Shown piece by piece: positions 4,541 to 5,337 of a DNA stretch of 5,337 bases; positions within the stretch are counted from its first letter, which is position 1, and each line of letters starts with the position of its first letter. The stretch covers positions 1 to 5,337 of the forward strand of contig JACCYG010000307.1 of assembly GCA_013696595.1 (NCBI GenBank). Direction: 5' to 3'. Below the pieces are notes generated by a model that was not told where the DNA came from, did no database searches, and saw only the letters and a list, made by a program, of their open reading frames with translations. The DNA is from Actinomycetota bacterium. Lineage in GTDB: Bacteria > Actinomycetota > Thermoleophilia > Gaiellales > Gaiellaceae. A program made the position numbers and the translations under genes.

Positions 4541-5337
4541 CCCGTCGCGAAGACCCGCGCTGCCGTCGTCTGCGGACGCGGCCGCAGGCCGAGCAGGGCG
4601 TCGTCGAGAGCCGCTACGAGCCCCATGCGGGAATCGTGGAGCAGCGTCTCGACGAGCGACCGGCGGACCGCTTCTTCCGCCCGGGCGCCGGGCCCGTCGC
4701 CGTCGAGCAGAGCGCGCAGGGCCGTGACGAGCTCTTCGCGCTCGCGGCCGCTCTCTCCCAGCAGCACTGCGGCCCGCATGGCGGCCGCCCACGCTCCCTC
4801 CTCGCAGCCGAGGAGGGCGTCCAGGGCCTCGCGGAGCTCGTCGGCGCGGACCGAACCTTCGTGGAAGAGCGCGAGCTCCCAGCGGTCGAGCGCCTCGAGC
4901 AGGTCCGAGTCGCTCGCCGCGGCTGCCAGCCGTTCCCGAACCTCCGCCACGAGGCGGGCGCGAAAGGGATCGAGGCGGGTGGGTTCGCCCGGCGGGATTT
5001 GCGCCGCGATGGGTGGAACGGGACGGACGCCGTAGGGCCTCCAGTCGAGCCGCTCGAAGAGGACCGGCCCAGCCGCGATCGCACCGGGTGTCCCGAGTCG
5101 CAGCGCCGTGATCGCGCGGCCGACCTCGGCGGGCGCATCGGGGACGAGACACGCCGAGCCGTCGAGCTCCGCTTCGAGCTCGAGGACGAGTGTGCGATCG
5201 ACCTCGCGGCCGAAGTCGCGCGGCAGCAGCCGGTTCGCCTCGGGCCAGGAGGCCGCGAGCTCACCGGTCGCCGCCGGCCGAACGCGCATGCCGCCGCCGA
5301 GCTCGATCGTCCCGCCGGCCGTGAGGCCGACGAGGGG
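4537..5337 (-). CDS. ApeA-like HEPN-type protein, 5' partial (tentative)
   Basis: The frame is open to the right edge, so these 266 residues are a C-terminal part. The Met at 5289 is probably internal, because the residues before it (LTAGGTIELGGG) run smoothly into RVRPAATGE and no ribosome binding site precedes it. The pattern of a beta-rich start, LRLGTPGAIAAGPVLFE, then ALDRWELALFHEG (visible residues 149-161) and EALDALLG, then MRAAVLLGES, resembles proteins with an ApeA-like HEPN domain. In those the helical module reads roughly as ALxRFxLAxxR, IALEALLL and LRAALLLG. Catalytically active HEPN domains carry R-x4-6-H. Here the expected place holds DGDGPGARAEEAVRRS with no histidine, and the only nearby HDSR lies in a following helix, so RNase activity looks lost. 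The family call rests on pattern memory alone; an uncharacterised helical protein is the alternative. It is coupled to the small membrane protein by an ATGA overlap. Confidence 0.45.
   Translation of the reverse strand, partial: PLVGLTAGGTIELGGGMRVRPAATGELAASWPEANRLLPRDFGREVDRTLVLELEAELDGSACLVPDAPAEVGRAITALRLGTPGAIAAGPVLFERLDWRPYGVRPVPPIAAQIPPGEPTRLDPFRARLVAEVRERLAAAASDSDLLEALDRWELALFHEGSVRADELREALDALLGCEEGAWAAAMRAAVLLGESGREREELVTALRALLDGDGPGARAEEAVRRSLVETLLHDSRMGLVAALDDALLGLRPRPQTTAARVFATG

Noticed and set aside
3740..5035. A 431-codon open frame on the plus strand.
   Set aside because: It runs through the terminator and antisense to three better-supported genes. The product becomes Ser/Arg-rich repeats without domain signatures.
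4541..5152. Upstream extension of the small membrane protein frame, giving a 260-residue protein.
   Set aside because: The first 200 or so residues are Arg/Gly/Pro-rich shadow of the coding frame ending at 4537. Only the part after the ATGA junction looks like protein.

Overview
The window is a compact, high-GC bacterial chromosome segment in which every supported gene lies on the minus strand. It reads from the right edge (about 5337) to the left (1). The FtsZ sequence is of the actinobacterial type, with a GEGGGTGSG tubulin signature. Together with a DUF4383 membrane protein, strong GGAGG ribosome binding sites and the extreme GC content, this suggests an Actinomycetota member, perhaps of the Thermoleophilia/Gaiellales kind. 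That placement is inference, because no rRNA or other marker gene is present.

Right part (4370-5337): the C-terminal 266 residues of a protein that enters from beyond the right edge. It resembles the ApeA-like HEPN class but lacks an obvious R-x4-H catalytic motif. It is coupled by an ATGA overlap to a 56-codon gene for a two-helix membrane protein that is easily missed. A 102-bp gap follows, then a four-helix DUF4383 membrane protein (3812-4267), closed by a textbook intrinsic terminator (3756-3789).

Centre (1630-3691): a ParA/Soj-type ATPase overlaps an FtsZ gene by 35 bp, and the FtsZ ribosome binding site is a perfect 9-nt anti-Shine-Dalgarno complement inside the parA 3' end. FtsZ is architecturally odd: it has an ~88-residue low-complexity N-terminal extension, an almost absent C-terminal linker, and a retained C-terminal peptide. 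The parA leader is only about 65 bp long and contains two perfect inverted repeats, one centred exactly on the GTG start codon.

Left part (10-1572): a complete cytoplasmic-looking gamma-glutamyltransferase 57 bp downstream of ftsZ. It has no Shine-Dalgarno sequence but a TACAGT hexamer 6 nt before its ATG, which is the geometry of a leaderless promoter.

The most notable feature is the parA-ftsZ pair. A ParA-type ATPase translationally linked to FtsZ, outside any visible division and cell wall (dcw) cluster, suggests a Z-ring positioning module comparable in logic to MipZ or PomZ. That function is inferred from context only. No tRNA, rRNA, CRISPR array, insertion sequence or attachment site was seen. 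The only gene-free stretches are short (57, about 120 and 102 bp), and their contents are listed.
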